Below are positions 47,454 through 58,012 of a DNA stretch of 64,000 nt, one piece after another. How positions within the stretch are numbered: position 1 is the stretch's first letter; each line of letters begins with the position of its first letter. A program made the translations under genes and the position numbers. The notes beneath the pieces were generated by a model. It saw nothing but the letters and a program-made list of their open reading frames with translations. It was not told the DNA's origin and made no database searches. This DNA comes from Nematostella vectensis (taxonomy: Eukaryota; Cnidaria; Anthozoa; Actiniaria; Edwardsiidae): the NCBI RefSeq assembly GCF_932526225.1, contig NC_064034.1:14084887-14148886 (forward strand), read 5' to 3'.

Positions 47454-48267
47454 TGTTATGATAGGTTATGTTAGAATGAATCCGTATTTTACTAATTGTA
47501 GTAAGCAGATAGACAAAGTTAAGATATTTGCTCTAGCTAAAAGGGTTGTTCAAGGTTGAGAGCATTCTTGAGGCATTGATAGTTTTTGTTGATTTAGCTT
47601 GAATAGGAAGTTGTTCGCTTAATTAGCGACCTAATGACTTTTATCGGGTCGTACCATGTTTTGGGTACTTATCTGTCTTCAACTTTCCATTAAGTTGGTA
47701 AACTTACAAGTCTTCTGTTTATATAGTTTCCTTTAGATGTCGTACGTTAATTGTCGGTATCATTAGCACAACACGTAGGATCGCCCACACTCAAGTAGGA
47801 GGTGCTTAGCTCTGCAGTGTTGGCAATCTGATTATCTATGCTAATCTAAGTCAGCAAACATCACACCTACGCTACTTGAGCGACCACTTCTTTCCCCTTC
47901 CATTCAATAACTTTTGATTACAAGTTACATATTTGTTCCTCCAAAGTTACCTTATGACCTTTCCTACCGACTCCATTAGTTTCATAGCAAAGGACATTCA
48001 TTTTGTATCCTTAAATTCTTTTCAAAGCTTTCCTTTGTTATCGCTAATTTTGCCGACGGTTAATGATATCTGATGTAACTGTTTACATTGTCAAGTACCG
48101 TCCAATCACAGCACTCTGCACACGTGGTCAGTGCTTGTCAATCAAACGTACTACTTGTTTTACTACAAATAGGACCGCATTGTAATTCCTCACCACCTCT
48201 TCATACCACTGACTCAGAATAAAGGTACGACTCCGGTCTACAGAAGTCCTCCCGTCTAATCATTACA
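47454..48267 (+). repeat. 5' LTR (814 bp)
   Basis: TGTTATGATAGG ... TAATCATTACA. It contains a TATATAG near 47720 and AATAAA near 48221. TG...CA ends are conventional. 48268-48742 after it is the untranslated leader. Confidence 0.92.
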
Positions 48268-48742
48268 TTGGTGGAGAACCCTCGATTCTGCAAAAGAAAA
48301 ACAAGTAAGTCAGTGGGTGACGGGACCAGTGGGGAGCCTAACCCCATTCTTTTCCCCACCTGAATTGGCACTATTTATAGGCAGCACACGTCTTTGGGAA
48401 TGATCTCAGTGACTAGCAGTTGTGTTGTTTGCTATTACTATGTAGTTGTAATTGACTTCTAGCTATTCATACCTATAGTATGTTATTTTCTCGTATGTGC
48501 GAAATTGTGTTATGTTCTTCTCACAATCGTAACTTACGTAGCTCTTTCTCATCTGTTTCAAATGTTTGTAGTCACTCGCAATTGACTTGGTGACCTTACT
48601 GTCCAGTACGATTTGTTTTTCGTTTTGCTTATCCTATACGTAGCGATACGCTACTTATTCCATAGTCACCGTGTCGGCCAAAGTTAAAAAACCTCCGCGC
48701 TCGTCGGTCCCACCCTCTAGCATTCAGACTCGATCGCAAACC

Positions 48743-49906
48743 ATGGCGGCAAGGAATCCTGAATCGCCCGAATCTACACCTAGGCGTATTGAGACTATTG
48801 AAACCCCTAGGACCCCACACCATCAGGCTCCGGATGTCTTACCCGAAGTGTTACGAAGCTTAATTTCCTCTTTTGACCATCTGAGAAATGCTGTAGAATA
48901 CAAGCATTTACAGCAACAAAATAGCTTAGCGGCTCTAGAAACGACAGTAGAGGAAAGCGGCGACCTTTTGGGACTCCGCGCAGGAATGAAGCCCCCTACC
49001 TTTAGCGGGGATGGCATAGAAGATGTAAATGATTTCATCACCCGTTTTCAACGGATGACTGAATTTTATCGCTGGGACGATGACAGAAAATTACGGGCCC
49101 TTCCCCTTTACCTTACGGGAAACGCCAGCGTTTGGTTCAACAGCCACCCTAGGGCAGCGTTGAACACGTGGGACGCAGCTCTCGCACAATTAAAAAATCA
49201 CTTTGATTCTGGGGCAAGCCAGTGGCTCTTGCGCCAGCAATTGGACCAAAGAGTCCAAGGAAAGTTTGAACCCCTTGCACAGTACACCGCTGATATCCGC
49301 CGTTTATGTCAGCGGCTCAAATTGCCAAAAAGCGAGTGGTTGCACCAATTTGTGCGCGGCCTGCGGGGACCACTCAAAGAGTACGTGGTACTCCAATCCC
49401 CGGCGGATTTTGAGACGGCTGAAACACAGGCTCGCCTGCGCGATGCTGTGTCCGGCCCTCCAACCGATTTGGCTACTGTTTCGGATGAGCTTACTAAACG
49501 GGTTATCAACGGTGTAACCGGGGCTTTAGCTAAGACAATACCCTCATCTAACCCTTCTAAGATTGCTGCTTACGAACCCACCCCCGACCCCAGCCGCCCG
49601 CCCCATCGGCCTGCAGCCGATAACCTGACCAGGGATGACATTAGACAAATCATTCAACAGGAATTGCGCAAAGAGCTCCGCAGATCCAATCCCCTAAACC
49701 AAAATTACGATCGTAATCGTCGTACTTATACAGGGATCCCCATATGTAGCCAGTGTAACACTAGAGGCCATACGGCTTATTCATGCCGCGCCCGGGATTC
49801 CCGTATTCCCAACCCGCGCAACCAGAACCCCACTTATCGCCCCTCCTTCCAGAGGCCACAATGGCAAAATAATGGGCCTCCCCGACGTCTCAACCAGGGA
49901 AACTGA
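48743..49906 (+). CDS. Gag of the young LTR element (intact)
   Basis: 387 residues from the ATG at 48743; the open frame reaches back to 48671 but has no earlier ATG. A central capsid-like region has PPTFSGDGIEDVNDFITRF, LPLYLTGNASVWFNSH and QLDQRVQGKFEPLAQY, the usual Ty3/gypsy Gag pattern (FxG...F...F...A..W). The C-terminal part is basic and ends with one zinc knuckle, CSQCNTRGHTAYSC (C-x2-C-x4-H-x4-C), and an Arg/Asn/Pro-rich tail. The following protease frame is open before the Gag stop and lies -1 relative to it, so a -1 ribosomal shift is possible; I did not find a definite slippery site. Confidence 0.88.
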   Translation: MAARNPESPESTPRRIETIETPRTPHHQAPDVLPEVLRSLISSFDHLRNAVEYKHLQQQNSLAALETTVEESGDLLGLRAGMKPPTFSGDGIEDVNDFITRFQRMTEFYRWDDDRKLRALPLYLTGNASVWFNSHPRAALNTWDAALAQLKNHFDSGASQWLLRQQLDQRVQGKFEPLAQYTADIRRLCQRLKLPKSEWLHQFVRGLRGPLKEYVVLQSPADFETAETQARLRDAVSGPPTDLATVSDELTKRVINGVTGALAKTIPSSNPSKIAAYEPTPDPSRPPHRPAADNLTRDDIRQIIQQELRKELRRSNPLNQNYDRNRRTYTGIPICSQCNTRGHTAYSCRARDSRIPNPRNQNPTYRPSFQRPQWQNNGPPRRLNQGN

Positions 49907-50058
49907 TAGCGGCTCCTGGTTATCGGGAACTACTAGGGGCCCTGGATTTTAATGACAATCATAACTACACAAACGACAATCAAAGCGCGCTTACAATTAA
50001 CGAAGAGAACTTTCAACAACACACACTACCAGCCAATGACGCCACCTTTGACGCCAAC

Positions 50059-51342
50059 ATGGACGACTTACATTTTTACGCACCAACCAATGAACATTTT
50101 CAGCTGGACGAATCAGTCTTCCCGAACAATGATTCGCCCGACACCAGAGACCAGACCGTGGAGAGTTTTGAAATTAATAATAACGATTTTTCTTTACAAG
50201 AGAGTGCACAAAGCAATCCAAATTTGGATACTAATGATCGGCTCAGACCAGTACGTCGCACAATTTTTTCTGATGAGGTTATACAGGTCGAAGAAAGACC
50301 GCCTCGTACATGTTTTCCACCCACAGAGGTGATGTTTAATTTTGAAGAGGGAACAACTCCCCAAGTATTGGCTGAAGGCCACAGTATATGCGACGAAACG
50401 TTTAATGACAATCATCAATCAATCCTAGATATGGATTTTGGAATGGATAACAGCATTCTACAGCAGCCAATGAGTCCCAGTCCAGATGAGACTGATGAAA
50501 ATTTACCAGAAATCAATACGATTATTAATACTTCAGATTCAAATTCCGGCAATCAAAATAATGGCACGGATGTTACGATCAATGTTCCATTTCTTACAAC
50601 GGACAATTTAATGCTTCACGGTCAAATCTCTGGTCACAACGTCGACCTTTTGGTAGATACTGGCGCCGCGATAAGCTGCATCAGCTCGTCTACCTGGCGA
50701 CGGCTAAACACAACAAACAATTTACAGCTGCGCGACCCCAGTTCAGCAGCGCTTCAGACGGTAGGCGGTCATAGCTTAACAATACTAGGCATATTTACAG
50801 CAGACTTATCACTAGGCAACAGGGTATTCACCCTAGATTTATTGGTAATCAAGAACCTCACTTACGATGCTATCTTGGGAAAGGATTTCTTAATGCAGCA
50901 CAACGCGCAAATAGACTTAGCGTCACATTCCTTGAAACTAAGACCACCTTCTCAATGGCCATTCAATGAATTCCCTTCATTAGATTCACGCGTTACTCAG
51001 CCTGCAACGGTATACGCACACCGGGTCCTCGTCATTCCGTCATTTTCCAAGTTTAGTGCACCCGTTCATATTGATAATCGCAAGCTCACTCAAGAACAGC
51101 CTCCGCTCACTATACCATCACAAAACCTACACATTAATTATAACATTACAAGAGCGCAAGTATTGGCTTCTGTCAAACTAATCAATCCAGGCTCACAACC
51201 AGCCAGCATCCACGAGCGCACAACTCTAGGGACAGACGTTCTCTACCGGGTAATCAACCCAAGCGGGCAGTTTCCGTTTGACCCAGGAATTATTTGTAAA
51301 AACATCATTAAAACCCAAGAAAAATTGTTGGACCATCAGTAA
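50059..51342 (+). CDS. Retropepsin domain polyprotein, cut off before RT
   Basis: 427 residues from the ATG at 50059; the frame is open farther upstream (GKLIAAPGYRELLGALDF). The N-terminal half is acidic and unstructured. The protease follows: GHNVDLLVDTGAAISCISS (active-site DTG), then VFTLDLLVIKNLTYDAILGKDFL, the ALLGxDFL motif. After it a C-terminal stretch resembles the usual linker to RT, but the frame stops at 51342 with no RT motif and the sequence passes into the Env-like frame. All catalytic marks of the protease are intact. Confidence 0.85.
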   Translation: MDDLHFYAPTNEHFQLDESVFPNNDSPDTRDQTVESFEINNNDFSLQESAQSNPNLDTNDRLRPVRRTIFSDEVIQVEERPPRTCFPPTEVMFNFEEGTTPQVLAEGHSICDETFNDNHQSILDMDFGMDNSILQQPMSPSPDETDENLPEINTIINTSDSNSGNQNNGTDVTINVPFLTTDNLMLHGQISGHNVDLLVDTGAAISCISSSTWRRLNTTNNLQLRDPSSAALQTVGGHSLTILGIFTADLSLGNRVFTLDLLVIKNLTYDAILGKDFLMQHNAQIDLASHSLKLRPPSQWPFNEFPSLDSRVTQPATVYAHRVLVIPSFSKFSAPVHIDNRKLTQEQPPLTIPSQNLHINYNITRAQVLASVKLINPGSQPASIHERTTLGTDVLYRVINPSGQFPFDPGIICKNIIKTQEKLLDHQ

Positions 51343-52846
51343 ACGGCAAGGTTGTTTACTTGATAAAAACGGTGGACAGTATGGCTACGAAGTTAAATCG
51401 AGTGACCGAGGACATGAAATTGTCAAGGATACATTTGTCCGATGGCGGCTAACCTTTCGGGAGTTTGCAAAAAAGGACAATTGCAACAAAAACATGCAAA
51501 TGGAGTTTTTATCAAAATACGCCATGGAAATTAACACTGCATTTGCCACAATCCTGCGCTTGTCGGAAATTCGTGATACAGTCGCACAATTTTCTAGGAT
51601 AACCAGTAAAACACTTGTGGGATACGATTCACTTCCGCCCTATATCAATCGTCAAGTGGCGGACAGATTGGAAACGGATCCCTCCCTTATAGTTACAAAA
51701 CAATTGTTAGATGAAGGCGTTCCACTTCTTATGGAACCTATGGTGGATTTTACGCTTTCGGACGAAGGCAAACAGCTCTCTGTATCCCAAAGTAAGCTAG
51801 AAGCCACCATGCTTTTCACACTACCAATTGTTACTTCGGTACAACACATGTGTACTATAGAAAACCTTACCCCCTTAAAATTTAACGTATCCAACACTTG
51901 TTTCACCGGCCCAGTTCTTCAGCGTAATCTACTACTAATCACATGTAAAAACAATCAAATGCTGGTCACTGATGCCATTCTATCAAAGTGTATGACAAAC
52001 AATGAGTTTGTTCTGTGCCCCACTAACCTTCTTAATGTCGTTCAAAATCCAAACTGGTTGGGGTTCCCTTGGTCTCCATACTCTCACATGGCTTATCCAC
52101 GACACCACATACCGTCAAAGAACTGTGACGGCCTGAAGGAAATTCACCACATCGGCGGACGTTACTTCTTGTCTGCAACCTCCGGGACGTTGACCACAAA
52201 CAATGGTCCCATGCGTGTGACACCTCTGGCGGTATTTCATTTACCCTGCAACGTATCCTTCGAGAGCGCTACGTCCGGTATCGGCGTGTGTCCACAGCGT
52301 ATGGAAATTGAGTTACCGATCTTTGGAGAGACACATCTCCAATATACCTCTTGGAAGTCGGTAATGGACGATAAACAATTAGATCTTCACTTCCGTACGC
52401 TTATCATTCCGCCGGTCACCGTCATGAACCACTCCATTCTTCGTGGGCTAGACGAGACGTACCGAGTGCTCGATCGACAATTCACGGCACAGATTGACAA
52501 ACTCCACGGCGACATCGATGCCATCAGCGAGGTTGAGGTCAACACAATCAACGAGATCCTACTATACACTTCAGTAGCTGTCTCACTGTTGAACTTCGTC
52601 CTTCTTGTGGCATACGCTTGTTATCATCATGGTGTTTTCGAGCGCCTCCAGCATCAGCGCCGCACGCCCCCCAAACGCTCTTTACCTCCACACGAACCTC
52701 ACTTTGAGTTGGTACCGCCACTCAAGAAACCACGCTGCGAGTCGGAGGAAGACGACGAAGAGGAGCATGACCTCGAGCGACCGTCCGTCGTTGACGACAC
52801 AGAGCTAGTACACCCCACGGAACCTCTCAGAGCACCTTACGCTTAA
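51278..52846 (+). CDS. Env-like membrane protein, N-terminus probably lost
   Basis: The open frame overlaps the protease end. The first in-frame ATG is at 51494 (MQMEFLSKYAMEIN), giving about 450 residues. The ectodomain has many Cys, two candidate N-glycosylation sites close together (NVSNTC region and PCNVSF), and a helical segment QFTAQIDKLHGDIDAISEVE before a membrane segment ILLYTSVAVSLLNFVLLVAY near 52558-52617. The tail is long, basic then very acidic (EEDDEEEHDLE). Layout resembles Env of errantivirus-like elements, an old animal-virus-type gene. No signal peptide or cleavage site is visible, consistent with deletion of its start. 52847-53376 is untranslated. Confidence 0.65.
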   Translation: MTQELFVKTSLKPKKNCWTISKRQGCLLDKNGGQYGYEVKSSDRGHEIVKDTFVRWRLTFREFAKKDNCNKNMQMEFLSKYAMEINTAFATILRLSEIRDTVAQFSRITSKTLVGYDSLPPYINRQVADRLETDPSLIVTKQLLDEGVPLLMEPMVDFTLSDEGKQLSVSQSKLEATMLFTLPIVTSVQHMCTIENLTPLKFNVSNTCFTGPVLQRNLLLITCKNNQMLVTDAILSKCMTNNEFVLCPTNLLNVVQNPNWLGFPWSPYSHMAYPRHHIPSKNCDGLKEIHHIGGRYFLSATSGTLTTNNGPMRVTPLAVFHLPCNVSFESATSGIGVCPQRMEIELPIFGETHLQYTSWKSVMDDKQLDLHFRTLIIPPVTVMNHSILRGLDETYRVLDRQFTAQIDKLHGDIDAISEVEVNTINEILLYTSVAVSLLNFVLLVAYACYHHGVFERLQHQRRTPPKRSLPPHEPHFELVPPLKKPRCESEEDDEEEHDLERPSVVDDTELVHPTEPLRAPYA

Positions 52847-53376
52847 CCAGCCATTTAAACACCTCCAACCGGATGGACTGAGTTCATGCGGCGAGATCGC
52901 ATGAATTCCGACTAGGAAACGGACACTCTCTCGCTCTGTTATTTACGGCCTCCAATTCAACTAAGCCAAAAGGGACTACTTTCTCTTTACTTATTACTTT
53001 CTGTTGCTCGGATACAATATTCGTTTACCTGTCAACTTGGTAAATATTCCATGTTATAACAAGTGTTTAGATCACACTGTAAAATTCAGTCTTAATTTTT
53101 TTTTCAACAGAAAGTCATTTTCTAGTTCTCTTTTGTGAATTTGGAGTTATTTAGCTTGCCGTAGCAGTCAAAAGCACTCACGCTTTATTATAATCTACAT
53201 ATTCAAATTAGGATATATTTACTCAGGGATTTCAAAAACAAAACAAACAAAAATTATATATAAGCATTGATTTTCAAATTATCTTTTATCGGACATCTTC
53301 TCTAGTTTAGCATGCATCATTTACATGATATATCAAATTTTCAAGCGGGGACGCTTGTCTTCAAAGGGGGAGGCCA

Positions 53377-54190
53377 TGTTATGATAGGTTATGTTAGAAT
53401 GAATCCGTATTTTACTAATTGTAGTAAGCAGATAGACAAAGTTAAGATATTTGCTCTAGCTAAAAGGGTTGTTCAAGGTTGAGAGCATTCTTGAGGCATT
53501 GATAGTTTTTGTTGATTTAGCTTGAATAGGAAGTTGTTCGCTTAATTAGCGACCTAATGACTTTTATCGGGTCGTACCATGTTTTGGGTACTTATCTGTC
53601 TTCAACTTTCCATTAAGTTGGTAAACTTACAAGTCTTCTGTTTATATAGTTTCCTTTAGATGTCGTACGTTAATTGTCGGTATCATTAGCACAACACGTA
53701 GGATCGCCCACACTCAAGTAGGAGGTGCTTAGCTCTGCAGTGTTGGCAATCTGATTATCTATGCTAATCTAAGTCAGCAAACATCACACCTACGCTACTT
53801 GAGCGACCACTTCTTTCCCCTTCCATTCAATAACTTTTGATTACAAGTTACATATTTGTTCCTCCAAAGTTACCTTATGACCTTTCCTACCGACTCCATT
53901 AGTTTCATAGCAAAGGACATTCATTTTGTATCCTTAAATTCTTTTCAAAGCTTTCCTTTGTTATCGCTAATTTTGCCGACGGTTAATGATATCTGATGTA
54001 ACTGTTTACATTGTCAAGTACCGTCCAATCACAGCACTCTGCACACGTGGTCAGTGCTTGTCAATCAAACGTACTACTTGTTTTACTACAAATAGGACCG
54101 CATTGTAATTCCTCACCACCTCTTCATACCACTGACTCAGAATAAAGGTACGACTCCGGTCTACAGAAGTCCTCCCGTCTAATCAATACA
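53377..54190 (+). repeat. 3' LTR (814 bp)
   Basis: Same length as the 5' LTR and apparently identical except A for T at 54186. Confidence 0.92.
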
Positions 54191-56715
54191 CAACCATTTA
54201 AGATCTGTTTTACATTCTTTTCTGCAGAACGATTTTGTTCTTATACACAACTTCAAGCTAGTTTCTGCTTTGTGAATTGCTTCACTAACAATTTACTCAT
54301 CGGGTCAGACACGAGGTCACTCGAGTTTAAACAAGCAATTATCTCCGATCCTATAACACGTACGACCTCATTATGAATGGGGGAGATCTGTTAGATCTAT
54401 TTTACATTCTTTTCTGGAGAATGATTTTGTTCTTATACACAACTTCAAGCTAGTTTCTGCTTTGTTAATTGCTTCACTAACAATTTACTTATCGGGTCAG
54501 GCACGAGGTCACTCGAGTTTAAACAAGCAATTATCCCCGTACCTATAAGACGTACGACCTCATTTAACACTCTAACCTTTTGCCATCGCTGTTAGAATCC
54601 TTTGTCTTTCATGTTACTCCATCAATACACATATTTTCCGAGCAAATTCGCATCATTTACGTGAACTTATCTATTTCATGGTAACGCATTGGCTTGTGTC
54701 AAAGCGTTCGTTCGTTCTAAAATTGGTCGCATAATTAACTTACCGAATATGCATAAGTGCTACGTCACTTCCGTTCTATTCTTAACCCAGAAAAGTTAGT
54801 TTTCTTTGTTTTCTTTAGTATTATAATATTATTTCTTATAATATTTCTGCGCTACAATTTATTTTACAATTACTTTCGCTGTAATAGAAACCATTCTATT
54901 ATTTTTGGTGTTTTTTTGTACACTTTTTGTACATATTTCCTGTTCATTTTTTACATCATTTAGGCATTAGATTCATACTCTATATTGTCATAGTAATGGT
55001 CATGATATACTATTTCATACCTAGCAGTTCCCACAAATACATCTACTCCACATCTCCCTCACCACTACTCTTACCTATACACCGTACCAATTTTTCCCCC
55101 ACCAACACAGCCATTAGTCATCTCCATACCACACAATATTATTATTATTTTTTTTTGCTTTTTTACCTACCCACCACACACTACCACAACCTATTCTAAA
55201 GTCCCACTTTATCTTTCAACCACCCTCCACCACCTACTAGTCTAACCTATCGCCACCTCCCCACCGTAATTACATTACTACCATCTCCACTCCACATTAC
55301 CTTACTAGCCATCCCTCACCATCACCATCCAACATCACCATACCATACGATTACACCCACCTCACTACCACACCACTTTAGGCCCCTACGTCTTGGTACG
55401 AATACCCGATCCAAACCAAAAAGTCTCATAATCCATAATCTTAACCACCCGAACATAACCTTACACAATAACTTCTCCGTTTATTACAATCATTTAAGAT
55501 TTGATTTACATTCTTTCCTGTAGAATGATTTTGTTCCGATACACAACTTTGGGCTGGTTTCCGCTTTGTTAATTGCTTCACTTACGGTTTTTTCGTCGAG
55601 TCGGGCGCGAGGCCACTCGAGTTTTAGCAAACAATTATCTCCGTCCCTATAACACATACGGCCTCATTATGAATGGGGGAGATATGTTGGATCTGTTTTA
55701 CATTCTTTCCTGGAGAATGATTTTGTTCTTATACACAACTCCAAGCTAGTCTCTGCTTTGTGAATTGCTTTACTGACAGTTCACTTATCGGGTCGGGCAC
55801 GGGGTCACTCGAGTTTAAACAAGCAATTATCTCCGTCCCTATAACACGTGCGGCATCATTCTACACTCTAACCTTTTGCCATCGCTGTTAGAACCCTTTA
55901 TCTTTCATGTAACTCCATCAATACACATATTTTCCGTGCAAATTCGCATCATTCACGTTAACTTATCTATTTCATAGTAACGCATCGGCTTGTCTCAAAG
56001 CGTTCGTTCGTTCTAAATTTGGTCGCATAATTAACTTACCGTATATGCATAAGTGCTACGTCACTTCCGTTCTATTCTTAACCCATAAAAGTTAGTTTTC
56101 TTTGTTTTCTTTAGTCTCATTATATTATTTCTTATAATATTTCTGCGCTACAATTTATTTTACAATTACTTTCGCTTTAACAGAAACTATTCTATTATTT
56201 TTGGTGGATTTTTCGACACCTTTTGGACATATTTCCTGTTCATTTTTTACATCATTTAGGCATTATATTCATACTCCATATTGTCATAGTAAAGATCATG
56301 ATATACTATTTCATACCTAATAGTTCCCACAACTACACCTACTCCACATCTCCCTCACCACCACTCTTACCTATACACCATACCAATTTTTTCCCCCACC
56401 AACACAGCCATTAGCCATCTCCATACCACACTATATTATTACTAATTTCTTCTTTTTCACCTACCCACCACACACTACCACAACTTATTCTAAAGTCCCA
56501 CTTTATCTTTCAACCACCCTCCACCACCTACTAGTCTAACCTATCCACCTTTCCACCGTAATTACATTACTACCATCTCCACATTACCTTACTAGCCATC
56601 CCTCACCATCACCATCCAACATCACCATACCATACGATTACACCCACCTCACTACCACACCACTTTAGGCCCCTACGTCTTGGTACGAATACCCGATCCA
56701 AACCAAAAAGTTATG
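54191..56715. repeat. Two tandem ~1.28-kb right-arm modules of the inner foldback
   Basis: Module 1 is 54191-55430 and module 2 is 55440-56715. Each runs through two 180-bp repeats, a segment with GCATAAGTGCTACGTCACTT, a stretch ending TTTTGTACA/GGACATATTTCCTG, then C/A-rich sequence and the terminal CGATCCAAACCAAAAAG. They are inverted relative to 44000-45385. Small frames in them are repeated and not genes. Confidence 0.75.
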
Positions 56716-56747
56716 TACCATACGGGGAAAGTGCTGTATCACAATCT

Positions 56748-58012
56748 GTGATCCCAAGACGTACCCCCTCCCACACCTCCACGCCCCGACCCCCCCCCCA
56801 CCACACCGCCACACTCCCCACCTACTCCCACACTAACACACCTCACCCCCCAAACCCTCCACTACCCACACCCCCGCCGCACCCACTCCCACCACACCTC
56901 ACCGCCCAGCCCTCCTCCCCACATCTACCACTAAACGCGCCCTACTACCCACACCCTCCCACACCCACCTCACACCACTAGCACACTCCTCCCCTGCACC
57001 CCACACCCCTTACCCCACCTACACACCTCAACTACACCCCAACATGCCACTACCACCACCCCTAGGCATACAGACCCTCACACTACCCCACTCCCCCAAC
57101 ACCACACGCCCCAAAAAACACACAACCACCCCGCCTACAACCACCTTCCCTCCTACACATAGTACAAACACATACATACCCACATCCCTCTCACAAATTA
57201 AATCTTACTCTATCCTTACCACACAACATACCTACCCACTACTACCACCCAGCTCTATACATGTCACAACCCCCTTTCTTTCCCCCCTCAAACCTAGCTT
57301 ACCACCCAAGCACCCCCCTACCCACATCACCCGCACCCAACCACCCACCTACCCCACAACAAGCACCCCCTCATCACTCACCCCACAAACAGCCCCATGC
57401 CCACTTCACCCATACCACGTCATCATACAACCAACCACGATTATTCAAAACCCCAACACAACACCAACACCCACCTAAGCCCCACACACCTACACATACA
57501 CTTCCTCCCCCCCTCACACTTTCCTACACTCTCACCTAAAATATACACACCTAACACACCCTACACAAGCCAGACCCCTGCCAACACAAAAACCACACAC
57601 CCCTTCCCCCCCCCCCCCCATGGCCACAACACTACTCACCCTACAACACACCAAACCAACCACACCCTACAGCAGCCACTAGTCCTACAACCAACACTCC
57701 CCCCAACACCACAACCTACATACAGTCCAGCCCCGCTCCCACCACACACACATCTACCCCTCCACACATAGCCTACCACATACACACCATAGCATCCTAC
57801 GACTATACCAACCAACCCACAACACACCAACCAGCCACACCCTACACCAGACACTACCCCACAACCAATTTCCTCCCCTAACAAACACCTACATACAGCC
57901 CCCTCCCCAACCATACAAATATTTACCCCACAGCACAAAACCCAACTACAAACGACCACACCCTATGACCCACCCTACCTACCCACAAACCAACACCTTA
58001 CGATAAGGTTTT
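56748..58012. repeat. 1.26-kb C/A-rich tract almost without G on the + strand
   Basis: Long stretches read like CCCCACCTACTCCCACACT, with G rare and mostly within CG or before a stop. The minus strand is therefore G/T-rich with many GGG and longer runs. It is inserted between CGATCC-end module 2 and a partial third module (58013-58333). It shows no exact repeat period that I can see. Open frames of 77-144 residues rich in Pro, Thr and His follow from composition. Confidence 0.9.

Larger units (their letters stand above)
47454..54190 (+). mobile_element. Young LTR retrotransposon with Gag, protease and Env-like ORFs, no RT/RNase H/integrase
   Basis: 6.74 kb with 814-bp LTRs, primer-binding site TGGTGGAGAACCC (from 48269), and polypurine tract CAAAGGGGGAGG before 53377. 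A 4-bp target duplication CAAC (47450-47453 and 54191-54194) is supported by the uninterrupted related site at 55482-55495. The LTRs are equal in length and I see only one difference (48263 versus 54186). Protein order is Gag, retropepsin, then directly an Env-like protein. The roughly 3 kb that should code for RT, RNase H and integrase is missing, so the element must have moved with proteins supplied in trans or lost them by deletion on its last replication. Confidence 0.9.

Noticed and set aside
57044-57539. Pro/Thr/His-rich frames of up to 144 residues
   Set aside because: They follow from the C/A-only composition. No domain, no start context, and similar frames occur in all three phases.
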